A stretch of DNA of 38,824 nt from an uncultured Monoglobus sp. (GCA_947624495.1 CANQKP010000002.1:1-38824); one strand, 5' to 3'; shown: positions 27,126-36,235, numbered from the stretch's first letter. Program-made: numbers and translations. Notes: generated from the sequence alone by a model not told the origin.

Positions 27126-27203
27126 GGCGACCTCGCACGGTCGCCGTTCTATGTGGAAAGTCTATTAAAAATTTATCGGTTTTAGAACCGTTTTAACAGA
27201 CTT
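27126..27203 (-). promoter_or_regulatory. Two consecutive hairpins in the ftsL-PBP gap
   Basis: ggcgacc-tcgcac-ggtcgcc (27126-27145); nested 27158-27170 / 27191-27203 outer arms and cggtt-ttag-aaccg (27177-27190) inner stem. Confidence 0.4.
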
Positions 27204-27218
27204 ATTCTTAATTTCGGC

Positions 27219-28040
27219 TCATCGGGATGACGACGATTTCACAACCTCATCCTTGGCGCCCATATCAACATAAAATATTTGTGACGAGTCCGGGTTTATC
27301 ATGCCGAGCTGGTTTTTAGCCACCGACTCAAGATTGCCCAGCTCAATCGAACGGTCTATTCCCGACTGAATACCCTCGTTTGTAACAAGAATTCCGTTGT
27401 ACTTGTCGGTGAGAGACTCGATCTCTCTGTTCTTCTCAAATATCGCTGTCTGTCTGTATATCATAAACGCACTGAGCAGGAACACGACCGCCACAGCCGC
27501 TATTGTCCTGAGGCGCGCCCGCACCTTTTTGCGGTTTGCCATGCGCTGGTCGTGATCTAAAACCCGTCTTTTTACCGTCTGCGGACGGTCATACACCGAA
27601 GGCGCATATCCACGCTGTCTTTCCGGCGTTCTTAAGGGCGGGTACTGCGGCGCCGCTCCGTAGCTTCTATTATCAACAGCCGGTCCATAGCTTGTCCTTA
27701 CCGCTTGGGCACTCCGGTTCCCGTATGTATAGCTGCCGTACCGCGAATTAATATCGTAGCCCGGCGCCGTATTATTTATATAAGAACGGCTTGCCTCATA
27801 GCCCCTTGCCGCCGTATTTGTGCGATTGTAGTTCCTTGCCGGCTCGTAGCCGCGGTTGGTCCCATAGCTTCTCATCGGGCGGGTTTGACCGTAGCTGCCG
27901 TATCTGCTGTCCATATGAACCGTTCCGGCACGGTATGGCGAAACGCCTCTGCCCGCGCCGCGGTAGTCTTTCTCACGTACAGACGCGGCCTGTCTGTCAT
28001 AACGCACAGAGCGTCTTTGCTTTACAGCCACTTCCGCCAT
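27219..28040 (-). CDS. ftsL: FtsL/DivIC-like septum protein with long R/Y/G-rich N-terminal tail
   Basis: Single TM IAAVAVVFLLSAFMIYRQ followed by coiled coil and LGNLESVAKNQLGMINPDSSQIFYVD; lies between rsmH and the PBP. Confidence 0.8.
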   Translation of the reverse strand: MAEVAVKQRRSVRYDRQAASVREKDYRGAGRGVSPYRAGTVHMDSRYGSYGQTRPMRSYGTNRGYEPARNYNRTNTAARGYEASRSYINNTAPGYDINSRYGSYTYGNRSAQAVRTSYGPAVDNRSYGAAPQYPPLRTPERQRGYAPSVYDRPQTVKRRVLDHDQRMANRKKVRARLRTIAAVAVVFLLSAFMIYRQTAIFEKNREIESLTDKYNGILVTNEGIQSGIDRSIELGNLESVAKNQLGMINPDSSQIFYVDMGAKDEVVKSSSSR

Positions 28041-28070
28041 CTCCTTTCAAAACGGTTAAATAATCTATCA

Positions 28071-29006
28071 TCAAAGCTTTTCCGCCGCTCTCAGCTTGGC
28101 GCTGTGAGCGCGGCTGTTGCGGCTGAGTTCATCCCCGCCCGCCGTAACTGGCTTTCGGTTTTTGAGCTTTATCACCGGACTGCCGCCGCACACGCATACC
28201 GGAAATTCCTTGGGGCAGGTGCAGCCGGTCTTTAACTCGGCGAACACATTTTTGACTATTCTGTCCTCCAGCGAATGGAATGTTATCACAGCCAGCACGC
28301 CGCCGGGTCTTAGGCAGTCCACAAAATCCTTTATCGCCGTGTCCAGCCCCTCAAGCTCGCGGTTCACCTCTATGCGTATCGCCTGAAAGCTGCGCTTCGC
28401 GGGATGCTTGTCCCCGTATCTTTTCTTTGGCGGAAACGAGCGCTTTATTATCTCGCTCAGCTCCGCCGTGGTCTCAATCGGCTTTTCCACGCGGCTTTTC
28501 ACTATATTCGCCGCGATTTTTGCCGCGTTCTTTTCCTCTCCGTAGGAAAACAGTATTCTGCGCAAATCGCTTTCCGAATACTCGTTGACCACCTTGTAAG
28601 CACTCAGGCTGTCGTTTCTGTTCATCCTCATATCAAGCGCGCCGTCACTGTTATAGCTGAAACCCCGCTCCGGATCATCCAGCTGCGGCGACGAAACGCC
28701 CAAATCAAGTATAGCTCCGTCTATTTTATCGATTTCAAGATCTTCAAGAATTCTCTTTATATTAAAGAAGTTATCCCGAACAGTTATGACACGGCACTTG
28801 TAATCTTTCAGCCGCTTGGCTGCAGCGCTGATCGCCGCGTCATCCCTATCTATTCCGACCAGCGTTCCGCTCCCGCCGAGCCTCTCGCATATCAGAGCCG
28901 CGTGTCCGCCGCCTCCGAGAGTGCCGTCAACATACACGCCGCCGGGCTTTACGCCGAGAGCTTCGACGCTTTCGGCAGGCAGCACAGAAATATGATTAAA
29001 TTCCAT
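28071..29006 (-). CDS. rsmH: 16S rRNA (cytosine(1402)-N(4))-methyltransferase
   Basis: HISVLPAESVEAL, GTLGGGGHA, LDLGVSSPQLDDPERGFSY, LDMRMN, GGVLAVITFHSLEDRIVK. Start at 29006. Confidence 0.97.
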   Translation of the reverse strand: MEFNHISVLPAESVEALGVKPGGVYVDGTLGGGGHAALICERLGGSGTLVGIDRDDAAISAAAKRLKDYKCRVITVRDNFFNIKRILEDLEIDKIDGAILDLGVSSPQLDDPERGFSYNSDGALDMRMNRNDSLSAYKVVNEYSESDLRRILFSYGEEKNAAKIAANIVKSRVEKPIETTAELSEIIKRSFPPKKRYGDKHPAKRSFQAIRIEVNRELEGLDTAIKDFVDCLRPGGVLAVITFHSLEDRIVKNVFAELKTGCTCPKEFPVCVCGGSPVIKLKNRKPVTAGGDELSRNSRAHSAKLRAAEKL

Positions 29007-29023
29007 ACGCGTCCTCTCCGGGA

Positions 29024-29431
29024 TCAAATAAGCTCCTGCTCTTCCATTATCTTCTCAATATTGTCAGCGCTGAAATCCTCATCGTCAAAGTAATTGATCC
29101 ACTGATCTCTGTTCCAGATCTCAGCGTGCTTGTACGCGCCGATAACCGCGATCTCCTTCCCAAGTCCCAAATACTCACGGAAGCCGGGCGGGATAACGAT
29201 CCTGCCCTGAGTATCAAGCTCGCACTCCCTTGAGCCTGCCGAGAAGAACCGCAGCTTCTTTCTGTCGCGGATGCTTGACAAAAACTGCTCCCACTCCGCT
29301 TTGGGATAGAGGGAAATGCAGTTTATTCCTTTGGCAACGACAAAGGTTTGCCCCAGATCGGCTCTGAAACCCACGGGTACATTCACTCTGAACTTTGCAT
29401 CAACCGTCTGCATATATTCGCCGATAAGCAT
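29024..29431 (-). CDS. mraZ: MraZ, transcriptional regulator of the division/cell-wall cluster
   Basis: MLIGEYMQTVDAKFRVNVPVGFRADLG; RECELDTQGRIVIPPGFREYLGLGKEIAVIGAYKHAEIW. Confidence 0.95.
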   Translation of the reverse strand: MLIGEYMQTVDAKFRVNVPVGFRADLGQTFVVAKGINCISLYPKAEWEQFLSSIRDRKKLRFFSAGSRECELDTQGRIVIPPGFREYLGLGKEIAVIGAYKHAEIWNRDQWINYFDDEDFSADNIEKIMEEQELI

Positions 29432-29460
29432 CCTTTGTCATCCCCTTTCAAAAATAATCA

Positions 29461-29474
29461 CGCCCTTTTGGGCG
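29461..29474 (-). promoter_or_regulatory. Hairpin in mraZ leader (cgccc-tttt-gggcg) followed by a T-rich run on the minus strand
   Basis: Minus strand CGCCCAAAAGGGCGTGATTATTTTTG. Confidence 0.4.
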
Positions 29475-29499
29475 CTTCGGGCATTATGGTATTTTAATA

Positions 29500-29560
29500 C
29501 ATTTCAATACACTTTACCCCACTTCAGTTATATTCTACTACAATTGTTACAATTATGCAA
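29500..29560 (-). promoter_or_regulatory. mraZ promoter with three MraZ-like boxes
   Basis: Minus strand TTGCAT (29555-29560)-17-TAGAAT (29532-29537), then GAAGTGGGGT AAAGTGTATT GAAATGTATT (10-bp period). Confidence 0.6.
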
Positions 29561-29832
29561 GCGTTTTTTAAAATAAATTTCATATTTTTAAGAAAAGGAT
29601 AATAAAATCGTAATGGGTCGATGAATTATTTTAAATTCGCTTTTAAAAACAGCATATATTGTGGTTTTTTGTAATATTATATACAATATATGCATATACC
29701 CGAATGGCAAAATTTTGGTATTTTTCTTAATTCAATTATATTGGAACAGCTGTATAAAGGAAAAATTTTACAAAAAACATATTGCCTGTTCGGGGACAGA
29801 AAATCGCAAAACGAGAAGGAAGGTTTTTTTAT

Positions 29833-30417
29833 ATGATGAACTATATTTGGGGCGGGATGATGGCGCTTTCGCTGATCGTGTCGGTTTTTACCGGCAGGGT
29901 GGAGCAGACCGCCGCCGCGGCTGTCAGCGGGGCGGGAGAGGCTGTTGACCTGACAGTGTCGCTGCTGGGGATCATGTGCCTTTGGACCGGACTTTCAAAA
30001 ATCGGCGAGGAAGCCGGTCTGATACGTATGATATCCAAGGCGCTCAGACCTCCTCTCAGATTTTTGTTCCCGAAACTTGATCCGGACTCCAAAGCCTTCG
30101 GCAGCGTCGTCATGAACATTGTGGCAAATCTTCTGGGCATGGGAAACGCCGCCACACCTCTCGGAATAAAGGCTGTCAAGCACCTTGACGAGCTGAATCC
30201 GCGCAAAGGGACCGCCACCGACGAGATGTGCGCCTTGGTAGTGCTTAACACCGCCTCGCTGCAGCTAATTCCCACAACGCTGATCTCACTTAGGCAGAGC
30301 TACGGCGCGGCGAGTCCGGGCGACGTCATTACGCCCATATGGATATGCGAGATATGCGCTCTGACGGTGGGCATTATTATGACAAAGATCTTAAGCAAAC
30401 GATTTAAGCATTTTTAA
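29833..30417 (+). CDS. spmA: Spore maturation protein A
   Basis: MNYIWGGMMALSLIVSVFTGRVEQ, LGIMCLWTGLSKIGEEAGL, NIVANLLGMGNAATPLGIKAVKHLDELN, MCALVVLNTASLQLIPTTLISLR. Confidence 0.93.
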   Translation: MMNYIWGGMMALSLIVSVFTGRVEQTAAAAVSGAGEAVDLTVSLLGIMCLWTGLSKIGEEAGLIRMISKALRPPLRFLFPKLDPDSKAFGSVVMNIVANLLGMGNAATPLGIKAVKHLDELNPRKGTATDEMCALVVLNTASLQLIPTTLISLRQSYGAASPGDVITPIWICEICALTVGIIMTKILSKRFKHF

Positions 30418-30434
30418 CATACGGAGGAATAATT

Positions 30435-30956
30435 TTGGAAGCTGTTTCAATTTACTCGGTACCCTGCTTTATATTCATTTTTCTTATGTCCGGCTTTATT
30501 AAAAAAGTCGATGTTTACAGCTGTTTTGTAACGGGAGCAAAATCCGGACTTCAATCCGCATTTAACATTATTCCGTCGCTTATCGGACTTATGGCGGCTA
30601 TCGCCATGTTCCGCGAAAGCGGATGTCTTGAGCTGCTGACGCGGTTTATATCTCCCCTGACCGATCTTATACATATGCCGGCGGAACTGGTGCCGCTGGG
30701 GTTTCTGCGTCCGGTGTCCGGCAGCGCCTCGCTTGCGGTAGTGACCGACATTTTTTCAAATTTCGGTCCCGACTCGGTTCAGGGCAGGATAGCATCGATC
30801 ATGATGGGTTCCACCGAGACGACATTTTATACGATTGCGGTATATTTCGGCAGCGCCGGTATCAAAAATGTACGCTACACTCTCTTCGCCGCACTTGCCG
30901 CCGACCTGACCGGAATAATCATGTCTGTAATACTTGTTCAGTTCTTTGGATTTTAA
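30435..30956 (+). CDS. spmB: Spore maturation protein B
   Basis: KKVDVYSCFVTGAKSGLQSAFNIIPSLIGLMAAIAMFRESGCLE; SASLAVVTDIFSNFGPDSVQGRIASIMMGSTETTFYTIAVYFGSAGIKNVRYTL. TTG start. Confidence 0.93.
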   Translation: MEAVSIYSVPCFIFIFLMSGFIKKVDVYSCFVTGAKSGLQSAFNIIPSLIGLMAAIAMFRESGCLELLTRFISPLTDLIHMPAELVPLGFLRPVSGSASLAVVTDIFSNFGPDSVQGRIASIMMGSTETTFYTIAVYFGSAGIKNVRYTLFAALAADLTGIIMSVILVQFFGF

Positions 30957-30991
30957 AAACTTTTAAAAACTAAAAATAATCCGATGCGCCC

Positions 30992-31020
30992 TTGACTTAT
31001 TATGCAAAAAATAGTAAAAT
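30992..31020 (+). promoter_or_regulatory. Putative promoter for gltX-metG-dgt
   Basis: TTGACT-17-TAAAAT. Confidence 0.5.
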
Positions 31021-31058
31021 ATATAGAATGTATAAAACACTGTCAAGGAGAGCATATA

Positions 31059-32696
31059 ATGAACAGAAACAAAGAGCTTGCGGAGCTGCTTTTCGGTCAC
31101 ATTACGGAGCAGCCCGAATACTATGAGGAAAAATATCCCGCACGCAGTCTGCCGGAGGGCGCTCCGGTCACCCGTATAGGTCCCAGCCCGACCGGATTTG
31201 TGCATCTGGGCAATTTGTATAACGCAATAATCGGCGAACGTCTGGCGCACCAAAACGGCGGCACCTTCTTTCTCCGGGTCGAGGACACCGACGCCAAGCG
31301 CGAGGTCGAGGGCGCGGTCGAACTGGTTATTTCGGCAATGGACTTCTTCGGCATTCATTTTGACGAGGGCGCGACCGCGGACGGCGACAGCGGAAGCTAC
31401 GGTCCGTACCGCCAGCGGCTGCGCAAGGATATATATCAGTGCTACGCAAAACGGCTGGTCGAGAGAGGTATGGCGTATCCCTGCTTCTGCTCCGAGCAGG
31501 AACTGGCGGATATGCGCGAAAAGCAGATCGCCGGAAAGCTGAACTTCGGATATTACGGAAAGTGGGCTAAATGCCGCGACCTTTCGTTTGATGAGATAAA
31601 AGCAAAAATCGAGGCGGGCGAGCCGTATGTTTTAAGGTTCCGCTCAAACGGGGACGAGAAAAACCATGTGGAGGTGTTCGACGGCATTCGCGGCACTCTT
31701 AATGTGTCCGAAAACTATCAGGACTTCGTGCTGCTAAAATCGGACGGAATACCGACCTACCACTTCGCCCATGTTATTGACGACCACCTGATGCGGACGA
31801 CCCATGTGGTACGCGGCGAGGAATGGCTGGCGACGCTGCCTATCCATGTTCAGCTGTTTGACACGCTTGGGTTTAAGAGACCGGTATACTGCCACACAGC
31901 GGTCCTGATGAAGATGGACGGCGGCACCAAACGCAAGCTGTCAAAGCGCAAGGACCCGGAGCTGGGTCTTGAATATTACCGCAGCGAGGGCTACGCTCCC
32001 AAAGCGGTGTGGGAATACCTGATGACAGTACTAAACTCCAACTTTGAGGAGTGGAGAAACGAGAACCCCGACGCCCCGATCGATGAATTTAAATTCACGC
32101 TTGAAAAAATGAGCAATTCGGGAGCGCTTTTTGACATAATGAAATTTGAGGATGTAAGCCGCGAGGTTTTGCTGCGGACGCCTGCAAGCGAGATATACGA
32201 CGAGTTTTCAAAGTGGCTCCGCGAGTATGATCCGGAGTTTTATGAGATATTCACCCGCGACCGGGAATATTCCGAAAAAATACTGGACGTCGGACGCAGC
32301 GGGAACAGACCCCGCAAGGATCTGACAAGCTGGAAGCAGGCGCGGCAGTTCCTTTCATTCTACTTCCCGGAGACATTTAAAATTGAGGATGAGTATCCTG
32401 AGCGGGTATCCGCCGAGGACAGGCAGGAGATATTTAAACGCTATCTTGAGACCTTTGATTTCGACGACGACAGCTCCGAATGGTTCCAGAAAATCAGAGA
32501 CATTACCGCCGATATGGGATATGCGGTCAAACCGAAGGATTTTAAGAAAAATCCGGATATGTACAAGGGCAGCGTAAGCGACGTCAGCTCGGTCATCAGG
32601 GTCGCGCTGACCGGACGGACAAACTCTCCTGATCTGTGGGAGATCTGCCATATTATCGGCGAGGATGAGATGAGAGCAAGGATAGAGCGCGCGTAG
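31059..32696 (+). CDS. gltX: Glutamate--tRNA ligase
   Basis: TRIGPSPTGFVHLGNLYNAI (HIGH-type), FFLRVEDTDAKREVEGA, TKRKLSKRKDP (KMSKS-type). Start at 31059 behind AAGGAGA. Confidence 0.95.
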   Translation: MNRNKELAELLFGHITEQPEYYEEKYPARSLPEGAPVTRIGPSPTGFVHLGNLYNAIIGERLAHQNGGTFFLRVEDTDAKREVEGAVELVISAMDFFGIHFDEGATADGDSGSYGPYRQRLRKDIYQCYAKRLVERGMAYPCFCSEQELADMREKQIAGKLNFGYYGKWAKCRDLSFDEIKAKIEAGEPYVLRFRSNGDEKNHVEVFDGIRGTLNVSENYQDFVLLKSDGIPTYHFAHVIDDHLMRTTHVVRGEEWLATLPIHVQLFDTLGFKRPVYCHTAVLMKMDGGTKRKLSKRKDPELGLEYYRSEGYAPKAVWEYLMTVLNSNFEEWRNENPDAPIDEFKFTLEKMSNSGALFDIMKFEDVSREVLLRTPASEIYDEFSKWLREYDPEFYEIFTRDREYSEKILDVGRSGNRPRKDLTSWKQARQFLSFYFPETFKIEDEYPERVSAEDRQEIFKRYLETFDFDDDSSEWFQKIRDITADMGYAVKPKDFKKNPDMYKGSVSDVSSVIRVALTGRTNSPDLWEICHIIGEDEMRARIERA

Positions 32697-32710
32697 CGCA
32701 AGGAGGTTAT

Positions 32711-34750
32711 ATGGGTAAGCGGGACAAGAAAAATCAGAACAACGAGCAGTTCAGACCCAAAAAAGTAAGTATATTCGACCTGCCGAGACCGGAATTCCCA
32801 AAGCGGGCGGTCGTTACCGGCGGAATGCCATACGGCAACAAACAGCTGCACTTTGGTCACGTGGGCGGAGTTTTTGTTCAGGCGGACTGTCTGGCAAGGT
32901 TCCTGCGCGACAGAATAGGCAAAGACAATGTTATATTCGTATCCGGCACCGACTGCTACGGCTCCCCGATCGTGGAGAGCTACCGCAAGCTGGTTGAAGC
33001 GGGAGAATTTGACGGCAGTAGCGAGGACTTTGTGCGCGGGAACCACGAGAGCCAAAAGGAGACTCTTGACAAATATAAGATCAGCCTTAATCTTTTCGGC
33101 GCGTCGGGTCTCGGCGAGGCGAAAGATATCCATGCCGAGTTAAGCAAAGAGCTTATGGAGGACTGGTACAAAAACGGACATCTTGAGAAAATGGTAACCT
33201 CACAGTTTTATGACGCCAAGGCGGGACAGTTCCTAAACGGCAGACAGGTCGTGGGCAAGTGTCCGGTGGACAAGTGTCAGAGCGACAAGGCTTATGCCGA
33301 TGAGTGTTCGCTCGGACATCAGTATATGCCCGCCGACCTGATAGACCCCAAAAGCACGATCACGGGCGAGACTCCGGAGATGCGGGACGTTACCAACTGG
33401 TACATCGACCTGACTAAGTTCTCGGATCTGATGCGTGAGTATGCCGAGGGTCTTAAAAATAAAGAAAACTCGCGCCCATTGGTTTACAACACGATAAGCG
33501 AGTTCATGCTGCCGCCTATGGTTTATGTCAAGAACGACTTTTATGACGCATACCTCGGCATAAAAGACAATATGCCGAAGCACAAGCTCATTCAGGAGGA
33601 GAAAAAATCTTCATTTACGCTTGAGTTTAAAAATCTTGACGACCGCGACAAGGCAAAAAATATGCTTAACGAAAACGAGATACGGTTCCGTGCCGGCAAA
33701 ACGCTGGTACCCTTCCGTCTGACCGGCAACATTGAGTGGGGAGTTCCCGCTCCGGTGCTGGACGGCGAGGAAAATCTGACGATCTGGGTATGGCCGGAGT
33801 CGCTTTGGGCGCCTATATCATTCACAAAGACGTATCTTAAGCAGCAGGGCAAGCCGGATGACGAGTGGGAAAAATACTGGCTCAGCCGCGACGCGGAAGT
33901 TTACCAGTTTATCGGACAGGATAATATATATTTCTACGGAATAGCCGAAATGGTAATGTTCATGGCACTTCAGGGCAGAGACAATATTACCGCAAGCCCC
34001 GCGGACGGGCAGATGACTCTGCCGACTTTGGTCGCCAACAACCATATACTGTTTCTTAATAAAAAAGCCAGCAGCAGCGGCGACGTTAAACCGCCTATGG
34101 CTGCCGATCTTCTGGAGCATTACACTGCCGAGCAGCTCCGCGCCCACTTCCTGGGCTTGGGACTCAGCCTCAAGAGCGTGAGCTTCAGACCAAAGCCCCT
34201 TAACCCGGACGCGGCGGAAAACGATCCCGACCCGGCGGAACGCGAGGGCAAAATGCTTTCAAACGTGTTTAACCGCGTTGCCCGCTCCTGCTTCTACACA
34301 ATCCAGAAGTACGGCGAGCCGCTTATGCCTATGGGCGGCGTATCGGAAGAGGTCCTGCACTGCGCCGAGGAGACGATACTCAAGTACGAACGCTTTATGT
34401 ATAAGTTTGAGTTCCACTCGATCATGAGCCTTATGGACACATATATCAGAGACGCCAACAAGTTCTGGGCGAAGAACATCAAAGGCACCGAAGACGACCC
34501 CGAAAGACGGGATCAGGTAATACGCGACACTCTCCACATGGTCAAGACCGCAATGGTCCTCATGCACCCGATTGCTCCCGACGGCACCGAACTTCTCAGA
34601 AAATACCTTATGCTTGACGAGGATATCTGGAGCTGGGACCACATATTTGAGACCCTGACCGAGTTTTGCGCGGCAAAGGGCGAGACCGAGCATAAAATCA
34701 AGTTTTTGGAGCCGCGGTTTGACTTCTTCCCGATGAAATCTGTAGGCTGA
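32711..34750 (+). CDS. metG: Class I aminoacyl-tRNA synthetase, divergent methionyl type
   Basis: VVTGGMPYGNKQLHFGHVGGVFVQADCLARFLR, VSGTDCYGSPI, NIEWGVPAP, IGQDNIYFYG; KMSKS region reads KKASSSGDVKPP. Confidence 0.85.
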   Translation: MGKRDKKNQNNEQFRPKKVSIFDLPRPEFPKRAVVTGGMPYGNKQLHFGHVGGVFVQADCLARFLRDRIGKDNVIFVSGTDCYGSPIVESYRKLVEAGEFDGSSEDFVRGNHESQKETLDKYKISLNLFGASGLGEAKDIHAELSKELMEDWYKNGHLEKMVTSQFYDAKAGQFLNGRQVVGKCPVDKCQSDKAYADECSLGHQYMPADLIDPKSTITGETPEMRDVTNWYIDLTKFSDLMREYAEGLKNKENSRPLVYNTISEFMLPPMVYVKNDFYDAYLGIKDNMPKHKLIQEEKKSSFTLEFKNLDDRDKAKNMLNENEIRFRAGKTLVPFRLTGNIEWGVPAPVLDGEENLTIWVWPESLWAPISFTKTYLKQQGKPDDEWEKYWLSRDAEVYQFIGQDNIYFYGIAEMVMFMALQGRDNITASPADGQMTLPTLVANNHILFLNKKASSSGDVKPPMAADLLEHYTAEQLRAHFLGLGLSLKSVSFRPKPLNPDAAENDPDPAEREGKMLSNVFNRVARSCFYTIQKYGEPLMPMGGVSEEVLHCAEETILKYERFMYKFEFHSIMSLMDTYIRDANKFWAKNIKGTEDDPERRDQVIRDTLHMVKTAMVLMHPIAPDGTELLRKYLMLDEDIWSWDHIFETLTEFCAAKGETEHKIKFLEPRFDFFPMKSVG

Positions 34751-34764
34751 GCGGAGGTTTTGAT

Positions 34765-36174
34765 ATGAACTGGAACAAACTGCTGTCCGACAAGCGCAGA
34801 GGCAGCATTGCGAAAAAGCAGTCCGACGATCTGCGCACCGAATTTCAGCGTGACTATCACCGAATTATCGGCAGCGCGTCCTTTCGGCGGCTTCAGGACA
34901 AGACGCAGGTCTTTCCGCTTGACAAGAGTGACTTTGTCCGCACAAGGCTGACCCACTCTTTGGAGGTTTCGTCATTTGCGAAATCGCTTGGGCAGTCGTG
35001 CTTCACTTATATCATCGGCAACCGTCTTGACCCGTACGCGGACGAAAGGGTAAAGGACGCGGCGTGCAGCATTTTGGAGTGCGCCGGACTGCTGCACGAC
35101 ATCGGCAACCCGCCTTTCGGTCACTTCGGCGAGACCGCTATTCGCGAATGGTTCGCAGAGAACTTTGACAGCCTCGACAGAGACGGTCTGCTCTCCGAGC
35201 AGATGCGCGGGGACCTGCTGCATTTTGAAGGCAACGCACAGGCTCTGAGGCTTCTGACCAAGCTCCACTATCTGGTGGACGAGAACGGTATGCATTTGAC
35301 CTACGCTCTGCTTAACACAATAATCAAATACCCTGTGCCATCCACCGGCATAAACAAAAAAAGCGGAAATATAAAAGACAAGAAAATGGGATACTATTTT
35401 GCGGAAAAGGAGCTGTTTGAGGATATTACCTCCTCCACCGGCGCCGGCAGCCGGCGCTATCCGCTGACCTATCTTTTGGAGGCGGCGGACGATATTGCCT
35501 ACAAAACCGCGGACATCGAGGACGCGGTGAAAAAAGGACTGATAACCTTTGAAGCGCTGCTTTGCGACCTACGGAGCGATAAGCATATGTCAAAGTGCCG
35601 AAGCGATGAGGAAAAAGAAAAATATCTCGGCTTGATCGACAGGCTTTTGAAGCTCAGGGAGCGCGCTGTTCGGCGGAACGTTTCAAACCCTGAGGTCAAT
35701 GCCGTGCAGAACTGGATCATCTCGATCCAGACCCATATGCTGAGGGAAGCGACAAAAGGGTTCTGCGATAATTATGCCGCGATCATGGACGGCGAATTTA
35801 CGACCGACATTCTGACGGCGTCGGACGCATATCCCATATCCGAAGCACTGGGTGAGATCGCGTACCGCCGCGCGTTTTTATCAAAGCCGATACTGAAGCT
35901 TGAGATAGCGGCGGGAACAATACTCGGATTTCTGCTCGACAAGTTTGCTTACGCGGCAAGGGATTACGACACCGGCATTGAGCTTTCAACCATTGACGAC
36001 AAGCTGATGTGCATAGTGTCGGATAACTATATTCAAAATTACAGGTTCTGCTCCGCGGGCAAAAGCGACGGCGAAAAACTATACCTGCGCCTGCTGCTGG
36101 TCACCGACTTTATATGCGGAATGACCGACAGCTACGCCAAGTCTCTGTATCAGGAGCTGAGCGGAATAAATTAA
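34765..36174 (+). CDS. Second dGTPase-family HD dNTP triphosphohydrolase
   Basis: TEFQRDYHRIIGSASFRRLQDKTQVFPL, RLTHSLEVSSFAKSLG, AGLLHDIGNPPFGHFGE. Confidence 0.92.
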   Translation: MNWNKLLSDKRRGSIAKKQSDDLRTEFQRDYHRIIGSASFRRLQDKTQVFPLDKSDFVRTRLTHSLEVSSFAKSLGQSCFTYIIGNRLDPYADERVKDAACSILECAGLLHDIGNPPFGHFGETAIREWFAENFDSLDRDGLLSEQMRGDLLHFEGNAQALRLLTKLHYLVDENGMHLTYALLNTIIKYPVPSTGINKKSGNIKDKKMGYYFAEKELFEDITSSTGAGSRRYPLTYLLEAADDIAYKTADIEDAVKKGLITFEALLCDLRSDKHMSKCRSDEEKEKYLGLIDRLLKLRERAVRRNVSNPEVNAVQNWIISIQTHMLREATKGFCDNYAAIMDGEFTTDILTASDAYPISEALGEIAYRRAFLSKPILKLEIAAGTILGFLLDKFAYAARDYDTGIELSTIDDKLMCIVSDNYIQNYRFCSAGKSDGEKLYLRLLLVTDFICGMTDSYAKSLYQELSGIN

Positions 36175-36235
36175 TCTGAATTTAAATATTTAATTCCAAT
36201 AAATACACTAATCAATATGTTAGGAGGCGCCTTGT

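Noticed and set aside
27705-28235. 176-aa plus-strand ORF opposite ftsL
   Set aside because: Shadow of the R/Y/G-rich region.
30447-30751. Minus-strand ORFs over spmB
   Set aside because: Antisense shadow; spmB reading is supported along its length.
30960-31058. T-box riboswitch upstream of gltX/metG
   Set aside because: The distance from the likely promoter to the ATG is too short and no T-box sequence or specifier stem was seen.
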